This document shows, one piece after another, positions 61,737-64,000 of a DNA stretch of 64,000 bases; positions within the stretch are counted from its first letter, which is position 1; each line of letters starts with the position of its first letter. The notes under the pieces are model-generated. The model did not search any database and had not been told where the DNA came from. It worked only from the letters and a program-made list of their open reading frames with translations. Origin of the DNA: Anaerolineae bacterium (GTDB lineage: Bacteria; Chloroflexota; Anaerolineae; Aggregatilineales; UBA2796); the NCBI GenBank assembly GCA_019637555.1, contig JAHBVK010000003.1, forward strand, positions 62,001-126,000, read 5' to 3'. Position numbers and translations under genes: made by a program.

Positions 61737-62605
61737 CCGAGGTGTCTCCGTGTGAAAGAAGGCTGCCAGTCGCTGATCCACAACGCCAGCGCAAAGATCG
61801 CCAGCCCGAACAGCAGCAGCCACGAGCGACCCGCTTCGGAGAGGAAATCCGGCAGCAGTGACCAGAGTGAGGCTGTTGGCGCGTTGATCTTGAGCGCACG
61901 CATCCCTACGATCAAGCTCCACAGCAGCAAGCCGCTGAATGCACCCGACGTGGCATCAGCCGTGATCACGCTGAAGAAGAAGGACAGCGCCGAAAGAAAG
62001 GTCATCGGGGCAAGCCACGCACCGATCAGTGACCACAGCGAGAGGGAAGGAGTCAGCAACGCCAATGCCAGACTACCGATCAGTGCCAGCAGCAGATTGA
62101 AGCCAAAGATCAGCATCAGGCGTACCAGCATCAACAGGATCGGCGGCGTAGGCGTGGCGAGTTCGATTTCCTGCGCTACCAGCGTATCCTCGTCGTAGAG
62201 GAGCGCCAAGCCAATAGCGGCGATGAGTGGAGCAGCAAGCGTCAGCGGAAGGTCGAAGACATCGCGCTGCGTGCTGATGGTCAGCAGCGTGACCAGCACG
62301 CCAAGCAGCATCACGAACGCGGATGCCCACCACAATCCGCGCCGCACCACCCGCAACTGCACACGGATCAGTGCCCACGTCCACGCCCATAACTGCCGAT
62401 CAACACGCGGTGCGGCTGTTTGCACTTGGCGATCAAATTCGGTTTCCAGCGTGGCGATCAGGTGATCGGTTTGTGCGGATGTCGGCGGCGGCGCTGACCA
62501 CGTTCGCAACTGCTGGATGGCAGGCAGTAAATCATCGATCTCCGGCGAATCCGTATCTTCTTCGAGCATTCGTCGCAGCGACTCAGAATCAGGTTTCTCG
62601 CTCAT
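61733..62605 (-). CDS. Membrane protein with anti-sigma-like N-terminus
   Basis: 290 residues from ATG 62605 (GGAGG nine bases upstream). Residues 1-85 are hydrophilic and helical (MSEKPDSESLRRMLEEDTDSPEIDDLLP, then DHLIATLETEFDRQVQ), followed by about six TM helices. It overlaps the sigma factor by 17 bases, the usual place of an anti-sigma factor. A cytoplasmic N-terminal segment that can bind sigma, joined to a permease-like membrane part, is a plausible reading. No zinc-binding HC2 motif is visible. Confidence 0.6.
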   Translation of the reverse strand: MSEKPDSESLRRMLEEDTDSPEIDDLLPAIQQLRTWSAPPPTSAQTDHLIATLETEFDRQVQTAAPRVDRQLWAWTWALIRVQLRVVRRGLWWASAFVMLLGVLVTLLTISTQRDVFDLPLTLAAPLIAAIGLALLYDEDTLVAQEIELATPTPPILLMLVRLMLIFGFNLLLALIGSLALALLTPSLSLWSLIGAWLAPMTFLSALSFFFSVITADATSGAFSGLLLWSLIVGMRALKINAPTASLWSLLPDFLSEAGRSWLLLFGLAIFALALWISDWQPSFTRRHLG

Positions 62606-63170
62606 AAGGATTGACCTCCTCTCGTAATAATTCGCGCAGCCGCTTGAGTGCCAGACTGAGCCGCGATTTGACCGTGCCAATCGGGACGTCCAGCGCTGCC
62701 GCGATCTCCGCCAGCGACCATTCCTCGTAGTAGCGCAAGATCACCGTTTCGCGCTGCTGATCGGGCAGTTGGCGCAGTGTCAGGATCACTTGCTGCACCT
62801 GCTGATCAGCGGCGACGGTTTGCTCCGGCGAGGGCTGATCAGCGACCATGTGATCCGCATAGTCGAGGGGCAGCGATCCCGTCCGCGAGGCGGCGCTCTT
62901 GAAGTGATCCCGCGCGATGTTGGTGGCGATGGCATACAGGTACGGCTTGAACGGACGCGGATAGACGTACTGGCTGATCTGGCGCAGCAGGCGCATGAAT
63001 GACTCTTGCACCCAATCTTCCGCCAGCGTGCGCTCACCACCACTCAGGCGATAGAGATAGCCGAGCAGCCGTGCATGGTGGCGTTCCACCAGCGGCGTCA
63101 GCATCTCCCGCTGTCCCCGACTCAACAACTGCGCCAGTTGTTCATCGGTCAGATTGACATCCGAGTGCAA
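62589..63170 (-). CDS. ECF sigma factor (RpoE-like)
   Basis: 193 residues from a TTG at 63170 with AAAGGACG 12 bases upstream (alternative starts are lacking). Region 2: LVERHHARLLGYLYRLSGGERTLAEDWVQESFMRLLRQ ... YLYAIATNIARDHFKS (about 26-90). Region 4: LPDQQRETVILRYYEEWSLAEIAAALDVPIGTVKSRLSLALKRLREL (about 132-180). Both regions are complete. It is first in the operon and is overlapped by the anti-sigma-like/permease gene, so it is probably controlled by that protein. Confidence 0.93.
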   Translation of the reverse strand: MHSDVNLTDEQLAQLLSRGQREMLTPLVERHHARLLGYLYRLSGGERTLAEDWVQESFMRLLRQISQYVYPRPFKPYLYAIATNIARDHFKSAASRTGSLPLDYADHMVADQPSPEQTVAADQQVQQVILTLRQLPDQQRETVILRYYEEWSLAEIAAALDVPIGTVKSRLSLALKRLRELLREEVNPYERET

Positions 63171-63248
63171 GGTGAGTCGCGCGTCCTTTCGTCGTGTTGA
63201 TCCCTGTTACGAGGATGGTGGGAAAAGGTTCAAAAGACCCCTCACCCC

Positions 63249-63383
63249 CATAGATATCAAGTTAAGGATTTAGGCGGGGTAGGTAACCCAGTTCCCGGCA
63301 ATAAATTACCGGGCTGAACGAACAAAGTCCCTGCGGGACTCCAGCTTTGACGGCTGATAATCTGCTTAACTTGATATCTATGG
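63249..63383 (+). mobile_element. MITE-like element with 20-bp terminal inverted repeats
   Basis: CCCATAGATATCAAGTTAAG (63247-63266) and CTTAACTTGATATCTATGGG (63365-63384) are a perfect 20-bp inverted pair about 135 bases apart. The outside is flanked by direct repeats GGTTCAAAAGACC(C)CTCACCCCC (left, about 63227-63249; right, 63382-63404). The interior holds REP-like copy D (63294-63340). No transposase gene is present. It looks like a small non-autonomous element with a long target-site duplication. Confidence 0.75.
63294..63340 (+). repeat. REP-like double-hairpin repeat, copy D
   Basis: CCCGGCAATAAATTACCGGG, then CTGAACGAACAA, then AGTCCCTGCGGGACT. It differs slightly from copy A (34570-34616). 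It lies inside the MITE-like element. Confidence 0.9.
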
Positions 63384-63392
63384 GTTCAAAAG

Positions 63393-63901
63393 ACCCTCAC
63401 CCCCTGCCCTCATCCCGCAAGCGGGAGAGGGTGATCCGTTTCGGCAGAATGATGACCTGAGTATCCAAATCTAACAGTTAACGTTCATAAGCTCCGGTCT
63501 GAAACAGTAGTGCTTACTGCTACCCGTTTTAGCGCCCTTCAGAGCCTATTTGAAATAATGGATAGGGATTGGATTTAGCCTCACCCCCTGCCCCCTCTCC
63601 AATCCGAGTACAGATTAGGAGAGGGGAACCCAGAGGCGAAGTTAGCCTCAAATGCCTACGAAAGAATATTCAAATACGCTCTTTAGCGCCCTTCAGGGTG
63701 CTTCGTGCTTATAGCCGGATGCTTTAGCGTTCGGGTGCGATGCCTGTAATCCTTAGCTGTCCGTGTCTATTTACAGAGAGGAGATGAGGTCAAAAATCCG
63801 AAACTCAGGTTACTTAAACGCTCAACTATCCACATTGATTATCAAAAAACCGACACGGATCACCCTCTCCCGCTTGCGGGATGAGGGCGGGGGGTGAGGG
63901 C
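63393..63901. repeat. Long-range inverted repeat pair (63393-63438 and 63856-63901)
   Basis: The arms, about 45 bases each, read CCTCACCCCCTGCCCTCATCCCGC-AAGCGGG and its complement, with CGGATCACCCTCTCCCGC. Each arm also carries an internal CCCGC/GCGGG hairpin. The two copies are about 460 bases apart. Confidence 0.8.
63575..63642 (+). repeat. Dispersed ~70-bp hairpin-containing repeat, copy 2
   Basis: Nearly identical to 2674-2744 (TTAGCCTCACCCCCTG ... GATTAGGAGAGG ... AGAGGCGAAGT), with a few substitutions. The two copies are at the two ends of this window, about 61 kb apart. Confidence 0.85.
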
Positions 63902-64000
63902 ATTCACCACCAACTGACCACCGTAGATATACGACAGATTTACGATCCCGCCGATTTGCGTTAGAAATGATGGCAGCTACATCTGTACCATAAGCAAAAA

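Larger units (their letters stand above)
63171..64000. other. Non-coding, repeat-dense right end of the window
   Basis: About 830 bases with no convincing gene. It holds a MITE-like element (63229-63401), REP-like copy D (63294-63340), repeat copies at 63575-63642, the inverted pair 63393-63438 / 63856-63901, and two TTAGCGCCCTTCAG copies (63529, 63683). Promoter of the sigma-factor operon must lie at its left side but is not clear. Confidence 0.7.

Noticed and set aside
34570..63340. Repeated hairpins considered as CRISPR-like repeats
   Set aside because: Copies are scattered by many kilobases with no spacers and no cas genes.

Overview
The window looks like a chromosomal segment of an aerobic Chloroflexota-type bacterium (inference; class not resolved). 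Grounds: moderately high GC, two predicted F420-type oxidoreductases (LLM class and PPOX class), several PknB-like kinases with Thr/Pro-rich stalks, dispersed hairpin repeats in the intergenic regions, and the gene families seen. No rRNA, tRNA or CRISPR array was recognised. It is ordinary chromosome interrupted by small AT-richer islets that carry restriction, toxin-antitoxin-like and hypothetical genes.

Layout. 1-3.8 kb: tandem paralogous membrane proteins (the first cut by the window edge), an ABC exporter with an Asp-type Walker B, and an LLM oxidoreductase with a strong terminator. 4-10.7 kb: an O-methyltransferase and a cydABDC block (cytochrome bd oxidase plus its CydDC assembly exporter) on the minus strand, divergent from a secreted beta-propeller/di-haem cytochrome (11.1-13.4 kb). 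13.5-16 kb: Uma2-type nuclease, zinc-ribbon membrane protein and hypotheticals. 16-20.4 kb: a fadN-fadA beta-oxidation pair split by an SRA-like/HNH nuclease gene. 20.4-24.2 kb: DinB-like protein, a decayed copy of the fadA 3' end, an antitoxin-like/double-TIR pair, a cystathionine synthase-type enzyme, and a PIN toxin/antitoxin pair with a predicted leaderless mRNA. 24.2-28 kb: an antiporter-rhodanese fusion and a clear tandem-duplication scar.

27-34.3 kb (minus) is a tightly packed replication operon: BFN nuclease, dnaB with a 137-residue natural mini-intein, a DnaD-like protein, a GT-C-like membrane protein, DUF983, and a DnaC/DnaI-like loader with two complete AAA+ modules. 34.6-40 kb: SDR, PPOX protein and a complete sugar ABC importer (ATPase, permease, binding protein) with a LacI-like operator candidate and a terminator. 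40-45.5 kb: a four-gene signalling operon (STPK-PQQ propeller, PP2C, J-domain/vWA fusion, zinc-ribbon/FHA). 45.8-48.5 kb: two glycosyltransferases. 48.5-49.7 kb: a J-domain membrane protein bracketed by inverted repeat copies. 50-53.7 kb: a P450, then a DGPF/YCII protein with an ECF42-type sigma factor. 53.9-58.7 kb: a receptor-like STPK beside a pseudokinase paralogue. 59-63.2 kb: an ECF sigma factor driving an ABC-2-like membrane complex. The last 800 bases are non-coding and packed with repeats, including a MITE-like element.

Strongest leads for something undescribed: the antitoxin-like/double-TIR pair, the kinase-phosphatase-J/vWA-FHA operon, the dual-AAA+ loader beside intein-bearing DnaB, and the kinase/pseudokinase pair.
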